From the NCBI GenBank assembly GCA_024291935.2, contig CM044316.1, positions 6,130,501 to 6,194,500 on the forward strand: a DNA stretch of 64,000 bases, given 5' to 3'. Source of the stretch: Okapia johnstoni (taxonomy: Eukaryota > Chordata > Mammalia > Artiodactyla > Giraffidae). The notes under the pieces were generated by a model. The model saw only the letters and a list, made by a program, of their open reading frames with translations. It ran no database searches and was not told the DNA's origin. The translations under genes were made by a program, and so were the position numbers. How positions within the stretch are numbered: position 1 is the stretch's first letter; the number at the start of each line of letters is the position of its first letter. Below, piece by piece: positions 1 to 12,959 of this stretch.

Positions 1-1740
1 CCCCACCCAGCTCGGCTTCTGCCCTTAGTGTGCCGTGGACTTGGAAAGCAGAGCCCGCTGGAGGGGCAGCTCGGCTCCTGGGGGCTGGCCCCAGGGCTCA
101 GGCTTTTCAGAGCCCTGTCCGTGTCAGGGGAAGTCTGGGCGTGTAACCCGGGGGTCTCAGGCTGCCTCTGCTCGTCGTGGCTTTGGCCTGCTGCACCCTT
201 GCTGAGCCACAGCTGGCAAGGTGCTGGGTGCCCCGAGTATCCTCTTCACATCACTACCCTCAGAATGTAAGGTCATGACTGTAAGCCTGCCAGATTCTGG
301 CGGGACCCACAAGACCGGATCATGATGCCCTCTTATCAGAACTGGAAAGGGAAGTGAGAGAGGTCCACATGGGCGCCCAAGGTCACGCAGCAAGTTGGGG
401 GCAGCAGGGCTAGCCCTACACCCAGTGACCCCCACCCCCCTCCCAGGCCTCCCAAGCCCCCACGCCCCCACGCCCCCTTAGACAGCTATAATGAGAACCA
501 CACCATGAACCGTGGGTGCTCTGGACAGCAGTCAGCCTGCGTGCAGTGCTTAACCCATGAGCGGCCACATCGTGCCCACGTAGAGGCCTAAATGTCTTTC
601 ATCTGATTCTCTTACCTAGAAGCAGTGGCTGAACAGGAAACCTCTGCGTTGTACACGTTGCTGGGTGGTAGGTACACGCTGTGTGGTGGGTGCTACCAGA
701 GCATTTCCAGTGGTGTTTCTGCTGTGATTTCGTACTAACCTGTAACAACCTGGAAACTGCCGGCCATGTTGATGCCCCTGCGAGGGCCGCCTGACCAGCA
801 GGTGTCATCGAGCAGGGTGGATGCTGGTGGGGGGCATGGACTTGTCCTCTCCCGGCTGCTTCCCCGGTCGAGGGATTGGAGCCCAGTCGTATGCATGGCT
901 CTCCTCTCCCCCATCTACATTACAGGGAGCAAGGCCTCTTCAACTGGAGCTGCCCGGCCGTTGTCTTCTCATTAGCAAGACAGGTCAGCAGAAAGTCAGA
1001 GAAAATCCCGCTTAGAATGTTTGTTATGGAAGCATCAGGCTCAGCTCTCGCTCTCTTGGCTCCTAAAGATGAGAAGCAACCAAAGGGATGTCCACTGGCA
1101 GTGGTTGTTGTCTTTGTGAGAAAACAAAGTCCAGCAGATGGCGAGTGAGGGCATCACGGAATGTGCTTTTCTGCGCTTCTTGCTGATCCAGCCCTTTCCT
1201 GCTTGGAGGGGCCACGTGTCCAGCACATGAATGTGCCGCGTCGTCACACTCAAGGGCCACCTGCTGTGTGGGGGAATGTTGGTCCTAGGAGGGCGAGCAG
1301 GGAGGGGCTGAGGCGGGTCCCCTGCTCCCAAGGCCGTGTGGCCTTGGCGGTGGAGCCGTGACCCCCTCCTCCGTGGAGGTAGGTGAGCAAACAGTCCAGC
1401 CTGCCGGGTGATCATGGTTTTTCTTACATACACAGGTTCATACCCACACTCCAGAAACCATGAGGAAGGAATGGGCTCTTCTGTCACCTTCGCCACTCTG
1501 TATGGGAAATGGATCTGATTGACCACACTCCCACTTGAGGCTTGCCTGGAGGGGACCCAGAGATTTCTAGAACCCCACCAGGTCTTTGTGTCTGGAGTCA
1601 GCTCCGACACGTGAGGCCAGGACAGGCGAGTCTGATGCCGCATCCCTCTGGCATCTGGGTCCCCTGTCCTGCTAGAATCCCTAGAGGATGCTTGATCAGA
1701 CTAGTTTCACGTTCTGGCTGCTTCCGTTTCCTGGAGGGGC

Positions 1741-1790
1741 TCTGGGCAAGTGTCTTAACCTTGCTGAGACTCAGTTTCCCCATCTGAACT
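1741..1790 (-). repeat. MIR fragment
   Basis: The + strand reads as the reverse of the MIR core: a 'gggcaagt..cttaacct' segment followed by 'tcagtttccccatctg'. It is an old, inactive tRNA-derived SINE remnant in the EPS15L1 intron. Confidence 0.7.
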
Positions 1791-4700
1791 CGGGCGCAGC
1801 TGTGGGCTAGCATGTGGCCTCTCTGGTAAGTGCCTTGTACAGTTGATGAGCATCGTGATGAGAGTGGTATGTACCCACCAACCCGGCCCTGGGGTACAGG
1901 GACCAAGACTCAGGGTCCTCCTTCCCCAGAGAAAGACAGAGGCTGGGCATGAGGCTGTCATATATGTACAGGGAGTTCTCAAAGGATCCTTTTCCCCCAT
2001 GAGTTGGCAGTTTAGCAGAAATCTTTGCAGCTGAAAAAAAATAGCGTGGGTAGTTGAACTTCAAAGAGGGCTTCCAGGGTCCTCTCTGGCAAAGCTCAGC
2101 TGTCGTCACTCGTGTGGGACCAGGTGGATGTTTGGGTCTGAGTTAACTCCTGGCTTTGGGGGTTCCAGCCTTTGTGCCCCAGAGGCTGCAGTGCTCACAG
2201 CCTGTGGGAGCTGAGTTTTGGTTGCATCTTTTAAGTTTGATGAAAGATTAGTTGATGTGCAGTCAACACACAGCGTCAGCCTGTGCAGTCACAGTGGGGA
2301 TCCCGCCAACCGGGAGCCTCACCAGGGTTCTCGGGGAAAGAGCTCTGGCATCCGAGGTGTGTGAGTGGAGCAGCCCTTGGGCCGGCCATCTGCTCTGACC
2401 CAGGCCGGAAAGCAGATGCTCGAGAACCTTTAAGAATCACCCTCTGGGGCATGTTCATGGAGCTCTGGAGTTGGCACTGAGTTCTCTGAGCCCACAGGTC
2501 TTTTCTAGAAAGGTCTATCAAGGTATGTAATAACGAGCAGGTGTCTGTTTGGGTAGAGAGACTCGGTTTCTTCTAGGCAGATGCAAAACAGACCGCTCCA
2601 GCAGCCGCCGAAACCTGTCAGTTAGAATTAGCGCTGGTACACCTCCCCCAGGTAAACAGCGGTATGCTTTCTGCAACGGACCGGAGATCGAGATCAGTCA
2701 GAACTCACCGCCGAAGAGTTTCTAGGTAAAAGTTGTTGATTTGCAAAGGGAGAAACAGATTTTTTTTTTTTCAAGTGCAGGAAATGGCTGTGTGGGTGTC
2801 AGTGATTGGGCCCTCGCGCCTGCGGCGACAGATAGCGGGATCCTGTGCCCCAGGCCCCACCCTTGCCACTTCCTGTAAGTGCAGCCCCACTTTGCGGTTC
2901 CTGCAGCGCCTGGGTGACACCAGCTAGCGTGCCTTCACCGCTAACCAGCCAGTCACCTTTAACCTCTCCCCAGTTTAATTATTATTACAGCTAATGACCT
3001 TTTCACCTGCAGAATAAAGCCACGCACACTCCGGTGGTGTGTTGTTCTGCCCCCTCCCCCTTCTCAGTATCCTTCCAACCCACACCGGACAACGGGATGC
3101 TATTTAATAACTAGGGTCCTGTTTGATTCAATTGATTCTGAAAAAAATAAATCATCATTTCTCCCCTAGAACCCGAGTCCCCTCCCCCACCTGTGACTGA
3201 CTCCACACGGTAACAGGACAGGGTCGCAGAATGCGGCATCTTTCTTCTGGGTGCTTTTCTGGTGTCCTCCCGCCCCCGGGGCCAGCCCGTTCGCCCGGTG
3301 GTCAGCTTGACTGTCCCGGGAGCTGCCACCTGGGAGCTGGTCGCAGAGGAAGCCCCGGGTCCCTCCGTGGCGCCAGCCGGGGTGTGTGCTCGGCTCTGAG
3401 AGGCCAGGCAGCATGGCGTGAAACCAGAGCGATTATGCAGTGCCCCTGTGGATCCCGACCCCTTGTTTATCGCACAAGATCCACTCTGAAAATGGCTTCT
3501 CCAGTTGAGCCGTAGCGGTTAGCACCTCAGCCTTGAACTTAACTACTTGAATTCCGTTCCCACGATGATTTCAGAGAGATAATTCAGTGGGTACATGTGA
3601 TAGTTCTAGAACAGGACAAATTCAGTTCACTGCCAGCTCGAATGTGGAAAAACGCGGCAGTTGCCAGTCAGCCAGGGTCGGGAAGCTCCAGGGGAACCTC
3701 AGGTACCCAACCTAGTGGAGCCCTCCTTTTCCCGTGGGCTGCCCACCCCCTCCCCACCCCGCCTATCAGGAGCATCCATGCTGGGACTGGGCAGGACCCC
3801 TGACCGCAGTGCTTGTGAGCCAGCTCCTGGCCAAGGGAAAAAAGTCACTTTCCTCTCAGCTTCTTAATGTGTGAAACGCCTGGAGACGAATTGTTCTCTG
3901 GGGTGAATTTCTGTTTTGCAAAGTCGACTGAGTTCAAAAATAGAAGCATTTGCCTTCCTTAGCCCACGCCCACCCTCCTGCACCCAGAGTCGCGTGGTGG
4001 GTTGAGTGGGAGTTGAGTGACACTATTGTCACCTGCTGTGTAGCGGGGTGCCAGTGCCCAGACTTGGGGGGCCTGCAGCAGAGAAGTCGGGGCTCAGCCT
4101 GCCGGGGCCTGGGGAGATTTGTAGCAAGACCTTGAGGTGGGGGGCAAGGGCCTGGAATCCCCAGTCTGGCATCTGTGTGTAGGTGTGAACAGACAGCAGC
4201 TACCGCCCTGGCCCCGGCCCCCTCCTCGCCCACGGCAGAGGCCCCATGTACCCCCCCAGCCCCTTGGTTCCACCTACAGCAAGGTGAGGGGGGCCCCGGG
4301 AGATGTTCCCCATGAGGTGCTGGCTTTTCTGACAGGGTGAATGTGGTCCCCCATCTCTTCACTCCTCGCATTCAAAGCACTGAGTCAACCCCGCTCCTGC
4401 CGCCACTGTCACCTGAAAAACGGCAGTGTGTGTGTGAGTGGGCGGTGGGAACTGGCCCTCAGGAGAGCGGGGGTGGGCGGGTCCCCCTCTACTCCAGGCT
4501 CTCTCAGTGCCTTTCGCGCTGCCCCCACACTGGGAGGGGCTCCCGGTGGGCTCTGCACCCCCCCACTCCAGCGCACACAAGTGCTTTCTCACCTTCCCAG
4601 ACCCGCCGCGCACCACCCTGGGGACTTTGTTCAGTGTGGGCACGGCGCCTCCCTGCCCGTGCCAAGGTGGCATCCTGGCCGCACGGGCGCCGCTCTGGAG

Positions 4701-5804
4701 GGAGGAACAAAGGCTGGGCCCCCACGGCCCCAGGGCTCCCCCCACCTGGCTGTAGCTAGCATCTCCCTGTCCCCCCCAGGCACCCCACAAGGGCCCTCAA
4801 GGGGATGTGTAAGGCCAGCACACGACTGATTCAGCAGAGTGTTGCAGGCGCAAATCAAAAACAAATACAATTTAAAAAGAAAAGCAGAACTGTGAGACTT
4901 GCCAGGCTGTATTATTTTTGTTGTGAAGGCTGATTTATGATTTGTAAATTCATTGATAAGTCACGAACCCCCTCCCCGTGTTTGCTACAGAACCAAAGTA
5001 GCCCCTGTCAGGTTTCTTACGAATGTCTTTGGCATCTTCTGTGGAAACCTCTTAAAAAGTGTGTTTTTCAGTCGTAAGGGTATCTGTCCTTTGAGGACCC
5101 CAGAAGTGTGGCAACATTTTTCCCTTCTCACCTTCTTCCTCTGATGGGGCAGTGACCCCACTGTCCCCTGGGCTCGCTACCTCTGACCACCCCTGGCACT
5201 TTGCAGAGGGTGAAACAAGCTCATCAGTTGTAGGGGTGCCTGGTGGATGATAGTAAATATTTGTTCAGCTTTTCTCAACAGTTCAGAACCAAACCTCATC
5301 CTGCTCCCTTCAATGCATTAAGCAAATTTGTCTAAAAATTCAGTAAATATTTTTAGTGGAAAATCTCAACGTTGTGATGGTGGGGACCTCAGATTTTATC
5401 TTGCCGGGGCTCTGCTGCTTGGCACGGCTTTGATCTGTGGGGTTTGCCTTCTCCTCGCGTGTGCATGAGCCAGAGTGAGTGGGGCTGCTGTCTGCAGGGC
5501 TCCTGGCTGGCAAGCCGCTCGCGTGGCCCTGTGGGTCACGTCCCAAGAAGTTAGCTCTCCTCGTCCCACCAGAGGGGGCCGGGTGCTTCTCATGTGCATT
5601 GGTGAAAAGCAATCTTTTTCAGTAAATAAAAAGTTTCCGAGTGATGATGAATGTGAAAGGTGAAGCTCTGGACAGCCTGCTTTCTCTCTCCCCCCAGTTC
5701 AGCTTCTTTGCCGGGTTCAGGGGGCAGGAAGGGAGCAGCCAAGGTGACAAGGAGAGCACCTCCGCAGCCATAGCTCTCCCGTAAAATGACTTTCAGAAGT
5801 CTGG

Positions 5805-6170
5805 CGGTTGTGTGGGTGTGCCGTGTTGTGTGGGACGAGTGACAGTTGTGTGTGTCCCGTGTTGTGTGGGACGAGTGACAGTTGTGTGTGTCCCATGTTG
5901 TGTGGGACGAGTGACAGTTGTGTGGGTGTCCTGTGTTGTGTGGGACGAGTGACAGTTGTGTGTGTCCTGTGCTGTGTGGGACTAGTGACGGTTGTGTGGG
6001 TGTCCTGTGCTGTGTGGGACGAGTGACAGTTGTGTGGGTGTCCCGTGTTGTGTGGGACGAGTGACGGTTGTGTGGGTGTCCCGTGTTGTGTGGGACGAGT
6101 GACAGTTGTGTGGGTGTCCTGTGTTGTGTGGGACGAGTGATAGTTGTGTGTGTCCTGTGTTGCCTCAAAT
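5805..6170. repeat. 36/38-bp minisatellite
   Basis: About ten tandem units share the core 'gtgttgtgtgggacgagtga' and alternate between a 36-base form and a 38-base form (cagttgtgtgtgtcc versus cagttgtgtgggtgtcc). Units differ by a few C/T changes. The array lies in the EPS15L1 intron. The long histidine/threonine-rich open frames on the - strand are a by-product of the repeat and are not genes. Confidence 0.95.
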
Positions 6171-6421
6171 GGCAGCCTGGGAACGTCCTGTGTTGTGGAG
6201 AGTAATAGCTCAGGTGGGGCAGCTGTCCTGACCACAGACCTTTGTTTTTTATTTTTGTGTTTGGTTGTTTTTGTATTTATCTCTCATCTACAGAGCTGCA
6301 CTTTCCAACTGCAGTCCTGAATCTTATAAATAGAGCCCAGCAACTCTCTGGTTGGGATGGAAACACAGACTCTGGCTCACGTCTATTTTTGGTTGTGTTC
6401 TATTCATCTGATTTATTGAGA

Positions 6422-6436
6422 CACCCCCCCCCCCCG
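6422..6436. repeat. poly-C run
   Basis: A run of about 13 C bases follows a poorly conserved intron stretch. It is low-complexity sequence with no visible function and is prone to miscounting. Confidence 0.8.
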
Positions 6437-8724
6437 CCACGCCCCACAAGTCACCCAAACCTGTTAAACTCTCCTTCGAGGTAAAAATTAGCAAGCAGGA
6501 GAGTCTGCCTTCCTTCAGTGTTTGTAAGTCGAGGGGGGCTTTGTATTAAATTGTTTTCTCCTCTCCCTGCTGACTCTCAGAGCAGAGACCTTCCCAGAGA
6601 AGCTAGGAGGGAGAGGTCGGCCCAGGGCTTCACACCCCCCGGCACCCCCTGGCCTGCCGCTCCCCGATCCTGGGTGCTGGGGCCCCTCTTGGTCTCGGAA
6701 AGTTCAGAAGCAGGAGAACTAAAGACACTGCTACAGGGTGGGGCCGGCCACCAAGGTTTTTTTTTTTAACAGCACACACCGTGGTAAACCATCAGGTTCA
6801 TATTGTTTTTGCTCAAGGCTGTCCTGTGTGCGGTTTCGGTGCACCGCTAGGGTAGCTGCTGAAACTGCTGCGGTTTCAAATAAGCCCTGTTCTGTCCTGT
6901 CTTCAACCTTGGTTCCCCCACCCTGGTAATGAAGCCTCCTCTGAGTGCCCGGGAGTCACTGGGGGGCTCAGCAGCAGCTTCCAGCCCTGGGGTAGGGGAG
7001 GGTCTTGATCTGATTGTCTGCAGTCACAGCCTCCCGTCCATTCAGGCCTCCCTTCCCTGGGCAGATGTCTAGGAATGACAGGCCAGGTGTCATCCCGGTT
7101 ATTAGTTTTATACCAAAATTTAAGGGGGAAAAAAAAAGATTTGTGCTCTCTTCTCTGAAACATGCCCCAGACAAGCCTCTTTCCTTTACTCTCAGTGCCC
7201 GAACACCACAGAAAGGCATAAAACTGGGCAGCAGATCTGCCCAGGGGCACAGAGGCAGATTGAGTTACCCTGTCACGTTTAATATGAGCACCACTTCAGA
7301 AAAAAACAATTAAGGACTTAGCAGAAGTGGTTACATAAAAGCAGGAACCAGCCCCAGAATGTATGAAAAGTGCAGCTGCTAAAAATAAACGGGGGCGCAG
7401 AGTGGGAAGTGTTGTGGACCAAGGGCAGTCAGGGCAAGGGTGTCTTTTGTAAAAGGCTTCTCTGCTCGTGAGCGTCGTGTCAGGCCAAAGCTGGGAGGCT
7501 ACTCGTTTTGCACGTGTCAGGTCTGATAACTTAGCCTCTATGCGCAAGCACAAGAACAGGTAACCGAGAAAAAACCGTTTCCCCACCACCACCACCACTC
7601 CAAAACAGGAGCAGTTGATGTGCCCTGGTTTCATATTAACACAGTCATGATTTCTAAATAACAACGGTTTCGGCAGCGGAGCAAAACCAGGCCCCAGGCC
7701 GTTCTTGGGTGTGAGTGCCTCCTTTCAAGATCTCCCCGATCATCTCCGTGCTTGTTAGAAACCTCAGCTTGACATTCTTGCCAGCTAGATTCTTAACTGC
7801 CCCCATCCCCCCAACCCCTGCCCCCAAAGTGATTTTTTAAAAAAAATCCCCTAAACCAGGGGAGGAAGCTCTTCTTAATTGAAAAAAAAAAGGGGGGGGC
7901 ACAGAAGTGGCTGATGGTGTATTTGAACATTTGCACTGTTGTGGTCACTCTCAGGGCCTGGCTGGGGTCAGCCGACCCCGTGATGCATACTCGGACGTTT
8001 GCCGGGCTGGATGGCGCAGAGAGATCTGCCTGGTGGAGGTACCTGTGGGAGGGAAACTGTGGTGGCCAGGCTTCAGGGACTGTGTCCGCCGAGGTCAGTG
8101 TCCCCATGCCTCAGGAGGCCATCCCCCAGGGCGCCCCGGCAGAGGTGCGTGCACCGGCTCAGTTGTCAGGTGAGGCCCCATCCCTCGGGGCCCAGGGAGG
8201 GGTGTAGGTGTCCCGGGGGCCCACAGCCCAGGGTTCGCTCAGGATCATGTCTGTCTGTTCACAATCAGCCTTTGGTGACACCACCCCTTGGGGTTTGGAA
8301 AGCGAGGCAGAATCTGTGTCTGGGTGTACCCTGTGTGGGGGGACTCTTCTAAAGGGGGGCAGGCCTGGGCTGTGGCGCTCCTGCTCCGTGGCAGGGGGAG
8401 GTTGCATGGAGGCTTTGAGGGAGCCCAACAGGTGGGGTCCAGTGCAGGGAACTTGGCAGCTCAAGGGGAGGCCACCCCTTCCCGGGGGCTGCGCACGCCC
8501 ACCCACCACCCTGCGCGGGGGGCATCTGAGCAGCTCTGCAGGCGGGGTTCTCAGTCTCCGTGTGGAGCTCATGGAGGGGTGCCTAGCTGTCCTGACCTCT
8601 GGGTATTGGAGCTACGCCATCCTGGCATTGGCAGACTGGTAAAACTTGATTTACAGAAGCAGACAGCCCCCTCACAGGCCAACCCTAGCTCTGGCGGCGA
8701 TGGAGAGCGGATGCTCTTTTACCC

Positions 8725-9400
8725 TGCCTGAGTATCCTAGGGCCGCCATACCACATACCACCACAGACTGGGCAGCTGAGACAGCTGGAACTGACCATCT
8801 CACAGTTGCGGAGGCTGGAAGTCTGAGATCAAGGTGTTGCCCGGGTTGGTTTCTCCTGAGGCTGCTCTAGTTGGCTTGTAGACGGCGTCCACCCCCATGC
8901 CTTCCCCTCTGTGCATGTGTGTGTCCTGCTCTCTTTTCTCCCAAGATCACCAGTTCTGCTGGATTAGGGCCCGCTCAGAGGACCTCCGGAGAAGGCAGTG
9001 GCACCCCACTCCAGTACTCTTGCTTGGAAAATCCCATGGATGGAGGAGCCTGGTAGGCTACAGCCCATGGGGTTGCTAAGAGTCGGACACGACTGAGCGA
9101 CTTCACTTTCACTTTTCCCTTTCATGCACTGGAGAAGGAAATGGCAACCCACTCCAGTATTCTTGCCTGGAGAATCCCAGGGATGGCGGAGCCTGGTGGA
9201 CTGCTGTCTATGGGGTTGCACAGAGTCGGACATGACTGAAGCGACTTAGCAGCAGCAGCAGCAGCAGAGGACCTCATTCTAACTTAATTACGTCTGCAAA
9301 GATCCTGTGTCCAAAGACAGCCACATCCTGAAATACTGGGGAAAAAGGACCTGAGCATAATGAATTGGGGGTGGGGGACCAGTTCATCCCATCACAACCC
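8725..9400 (-). repeat. Old LTR/MaLR-like repeat, split by BOV-A2
   Basis: Motifs such as 'cacagactgggcagct', 'cacagttgcggaggctggaa' and, beyond the SINE, 'cattctaacttaattacgtc' occur in the order of a common ancient mammalian dispersed repeat read in reverse. The family name is not certain; a MaLR-type LTR is suspected. The copy is interrupted at 8986-9264 by a BOV-A2 element. It is a decayed fragment with no coding content. Confidence 0.6.
8986..9264 (+). mobile_element. BOV-A2 SINE with 10-bp TSD
   Basis: Two tandem BovA units ('caccccactccagtactctt' and 'caacccactccagtattctt') end in an (agc)n tail. The flanking duplication 'cagaggacct' occurs at 8976-8985 and 9265-9274, so both borders are well defined. 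The insertion splits an older LTR-like repeat. Confidence 0.95.
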
Positions 9401-9432
9401 CATTTCACAGATAAGGAAGCTGAGGCTGAGGG
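9399..9432 (+). repeat. MIR fragment
   Basis: Contains 'atttcacagataaggaagct' followed by gaggctgag, close to the MIR core motif. Confidence 0.7.
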
Positions 9433-10475
9433 GGGGTGGTTGCCATGTTCCTCTCCATCTTCTAGGGGTCCACAGCCCGCTCCCTGCCCAGGGCTGGGCC
9501 AGGAGGGCTGAACACAGGCCTGGGGAGACGGTGGGTCCCAGGCACTTAAGGCAGAGGGACTGTCTGGAGAGAAGCCCTGGGTTGGGGTCCTGGGGGAGCG
9601 AGGTATGGCTCGGGCCCCTGGAGGGGTGTCAGGGGATGAGATATGAGGAAGGGTTTTGTGTGTGCTTCCCGAGTTAGCCACGGTGGAGCTTGCATGTTAG
9701 AAAGCTCTGTTCAACAGAGCGGTCTGGGAAGCGGGGACACAGCTGTGGGCAGCCAAGCGCTCTGCCTTCTGGAACTCGTGTTCTCTTGGGCAAGAGAAGA
9801 AATACACGGCGAGTGACCTAATGACAGAGCATGACAAGGGCTGCAGTGGTATCTGTGCCAGGGAAGGGAGGGAGGAGGGTGGTGCCTCTGTGGGGATATC
9901 CCGGGACTCACCAGTTGCCCTGGTGGAAGAGGGGTGCCCTAATTAGCTCATCCCTGCTGTGTAAGATGGGCTTGGGGGAGGTGGTTCCTGCACAGTAGGT
10001 GACAGCTCAAGGGGGATCATTTGGTGCTGGAGGGGGAGCAGCCTGAAGTCTGTGGCTCTGTCTCAAATAGGAGATGAGGGACCAGAAGTAGAGAACCCGG
10101 CCTATACAGAAGGTGGGGTGTGGGCACAGCCCCCAGGACTTGCCTTGAAGAAGCCAGTTGCCCTGGGGAAGAGGGGCCCTAATTCCCACTGTCCTGCACA
10201 GTGGACTTGGCCCCGCCCTTCCACGGAAGTGTCCCTGACCAGCAGGTGGGGCCCACCCAGGGGTTTTGGCAGAGAGAAGTTCACCTGGCCCCCTGAGCCT
10301 CGTGGTTGACTGTGACCTGACTTGTGGCCACCAGGAACCTCCTACAGCCTCCCCAAGCCTGTACCCTCCCCCCCACCTTCTAGGTCAGGATGTCTCCTGT
10401 CGGAGCCTGGGGCAGGTACTAGGAAGGTCAGGCTGCAGTGGGCACGCCTCCTGACCCACAGCCCCACCTCCAGAA

Positions 10476-10688
10476 AGTGTGTGAAAGTGTGAGTCGCTCA
10501 GTCCAACTCTTTGCAACCCCGTGGACTGTAACCCTCCAGGCTCCTCTGTCCATGGGATTCTCCAGGCAAGAATCCTGGAGTGGGTTGCCATTTCCTTCTC
10601 CAGGGGATCTTCCCAATCCAGGGTTTGAACCCGGGTCCCCTGCCTTGTACATAGGCAGTTTCTTTACTGTCTTGAGCCACCAGGGAAC
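10476..10688 (-). mobile_element. Bov-tA SINE
   Basis: In reverse orientation this shows a tRNA-derived head ('gagccaccaggga' side at the right) and a BovA body ('gagtgggttgccatttcctt'). It ends at the left with the 'gtgagtcgctcagtccaac' tail. It is a ruminant SINE inside the EPS15L1 intron. Confidence 0.93.
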
Positions 10689-12744
10689 ATCTCCTATAAA
10701 TAGACACACGTGGGCGAGGCTGTGCTGTTTGTGACAGTAAGAACCTGGGAAGGCCAGAGGTCAGCCAGGGGGCCCCATGAGGCCACGGGCAAGGGCATAT
10801 AGTCCTCTGATCCAACCTCGGGAGGTGACGGAGAGCCGGGTGCAGAGCTGCCTGTGTCTCAAGAGCCCTGTGTGAGCCTCGGGAAGTCAAGACTCTCAGT
10901 GTTTCCTTAAACATGCAAACAGAAATCAGCGGCAGCTCTCGGGGGCGGGGGCGGCTCGGGGCCTCTGTGTTCCAGCCACATTGCTGGCGTCACCCGCCCA
11001 ACCAGAAGTCCCAATTCAGGTGGGAGGGGGCGTGGGGATTTTCACCACCGCTTCTGGTGGGCTCCGCCCCTGTCTCTTCTCCGTGGGCTCTCCTGGGGGC
11101 AGAACCACGTCTCTGGTGACTCGAGGTTCGGAATGAAACTGATGGAGTCAGGGCAGCCTTTGTACCTTAGGGCCGCCCAGCTGCTATGTTGAGTGACAAG
11201 TAAAAAAAACTCGTGTATCCAGAGGGGCCTGAGGTCAGGTTGTCACAGGCCCCACGTGTGCCGAACCCCGCTTGCACGCGGGGTAGGGCGTCAGTCACGG
11301 GCTCTGACCCCTAACTCTTCATGCCCACTTCCTAGACAGAAGCAGGCTAGCTGGGCCTGAGGCGCTGGGCCTGGTCTCGGTCTCAGAACTCAAGGGGACA
11401 GAGGCAGAAGTCCTTAGGGCCCCCTGGGGACCCTCAGGAATGTGGCCTTAGGAAGCAGCATCAGAGAGCATGGTTTTGGAGCTGGGCGTGGAGATGGACA
11501 TGCGGGCAGGTGGCATGGCAGAGGCCAGCAGGGTGGGAAGGCAGGTGCCCTGGGCTCAGGTGCTGCTGACAGGTCAGGTGTGACTCAGGACTAGGGCCTG
11601 CCTCTGGACGTGCAGCTGACGTCCAGGGTTCTGTATGGAACGTGGCTCTCGGCTTTTGGCTTCTTCTCGCACATTAGTCTTAGAATTGCAAGAGCAAAAC
11701 ACAGGCAACTCAGTTAACAGATCAGAATCATGTTAAGTATGCCCTAGCCTGGGCTTGGACACAGAGCTGCCGAATTGACCGTCTCACCCCCTGGGTACCT
11801 TAGTACCCCAGGCAGCTGTTGGGCAAATGAATGGCGTCAGGCAGGAACCTGGCCTCCAAACCCAGCAGATCCTGGAGGCTCATCCTGTGGGCCCCCCTTG
11901 CCAAGCAGACCTGGAGAGGGGTCTGGCTGCTCGTGGATGTTTCTGACATGTCGACAGGACTTGGTGGGAGAAGCCCCTTGTCCTTGGGCCACACCCCCCA
12001 AGCATGGCCTCACAGCCTCATTTCCCACCAATTCTAAACACCTGTCTCCCGTGTCCTCATGGAGATCTGCCTTGCTGGGACCTGGGCCTCCCAGAGCCAC
12101 CCTCTTGGCAAGAGCCCACAAAAGCCCAAAGCCTGCCCCCTTGGAGCCAAAGGGACAGACGCAGGAGCCGGAAATGAATTTCAACCCAGGATGGCCGAGT
12201 GGGTTTGTTTGGTGAGCTGCATACAGACCCTTACCACTAACATGGCTAACTCCACATCACGTCGTGAAACTAATTCCCCATCCTTCCTGTTTAGTTGCAA
12301 GTAATCCCCCACCCTTTTTTTTTTTTTTAATTGTTGGCCTCTTACAGTGATCTTTTTTCTGGTCGACCATGACTTTGTAAAAACTCAGTGTGGTAGTGAA
12401 TGTGTTGCCCTGCTAAAATGAATCACTTTGAAACACGCCTGCATGTGAGCTTTCTAAAGATGTAAATTTTAGCTGTGGTGGGTGGGGAGGGGAGAACGGT
12501 CATCTGAAGTGGTTTTCTAGGACCGCCCACAAAACCGTTAAGCCTCCGGGATAAAGGGAGAGGAAAGCGGAGACCCACGCCGATTCCCCCCGGAGTCCAT
12601 CCCACGAGCCACATTCCAGCTCTTTCCAAGTGAAGGATAGAGTTTCCCAGGGAGCTGGTGCCCAGCTCCTCAGTCAGGACTCTTGTTCTGTCCCTGGTCA
12701 GTAACTTGTATTTCTTCTTTTTTTTTTTCTCCTAAATTTTCCAG

Positions 12745-12959
12745 GTAAAAGTACACCCGTAAACCAGCTTGGTTCTGCAGACTTTACCGAACCCCCTGAT
12801 CCATTCCAGCCACTTGGGGCCGACAGCAGTGACCCGTTCCAAAATAGAAAGGGGTTTGGGGACCCGTTTAGTGGAAAAGATCCATTTGCTCCCTCCTCTT
12901 CAGCTAAACCTTCTAAAGCCTCCTCTTTGGGCTTTGCAGACTTCACCTCTGTAAGTTGA
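12745..12959 (+). CDS. EPS15L1: EPS15L1 terminal coding exon (C-terminus)
   Basis: This exon encodes the last 70 residues of epidermal growth factor receptor substrate 15-like 1, an adaptor of clathrin-mediated endocytosis at the plasma membrane. The first two bases complete a glycine codon from the previous exon, then the frame reads [13 protein letters not shown] and ends ADFTSVS before TGA. Four DPF tripeptides (PDPF, SDPF, GDPF, KDPF) are visible; in this family DPF repeats bind the AP-2 alpha-ear. The 3' splice site is a pyrimidine tract plus CCAG. The stop overlaps a perfect GTAAGT donor at 12951-12956. The family also has a longer isoform that, as I recall, continues into a ubiquitin-interacting-motif segment; I found no such exon downstream. 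The EH domains and coiled coil lie outside the window. Confidence 0.95.
12951..12956 (+). promoter_or_regulatory. EPS15L1: GTAAGT splice donor overlapping the stop
   Basis: GTAAGT directly follows the ADFTS codons in phase 0. Unspliced, it encodes V-S and then the TGA stop. Spliced, it would remove the stop and permit a longer C-terminus. The motif is seen directly; its use is inferred from known isoforms of this gene. Confidence 0.65.

Larger units (their letters stand above)
1..12744 (+). other. EPS15L1: EPS15L1 intron (3' part), no exon recognised
   Basis: The sequence before the terminal EPS15L1 exon is taken as one intron, because I could not find the preceding proline-rich coding segment of this protein family. 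It ends in a long pyrimidine run and CCAG at 12741-12744, a good 3' splice site. The 1-5,800, 6,171-8,724, 9,433-10,475 and 10,689-12,744 parts look single-copy, with no open frame that resembles a known protein. A weak MIR-like stretch is visible near 290-425. Repeats inside the intron are listed separately. That it is all one intron is inferred from the absence of other exons. Confidence 0.75.

Noticed and set aside
1041..1643. 200-codon frame on the - strand
   Set aside because: No recognisable domain, weak start, intronic position in EPS15L1, and no supporting splice or promoter signal.
5590..6235. Long His/Thr/Ser-rich open frames on the - strand (172 and 192 codons)
   Set aside because: They are translations of the 36/38-bp minisatellite. 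Open frames come from the repeat lacking stops in that phase.
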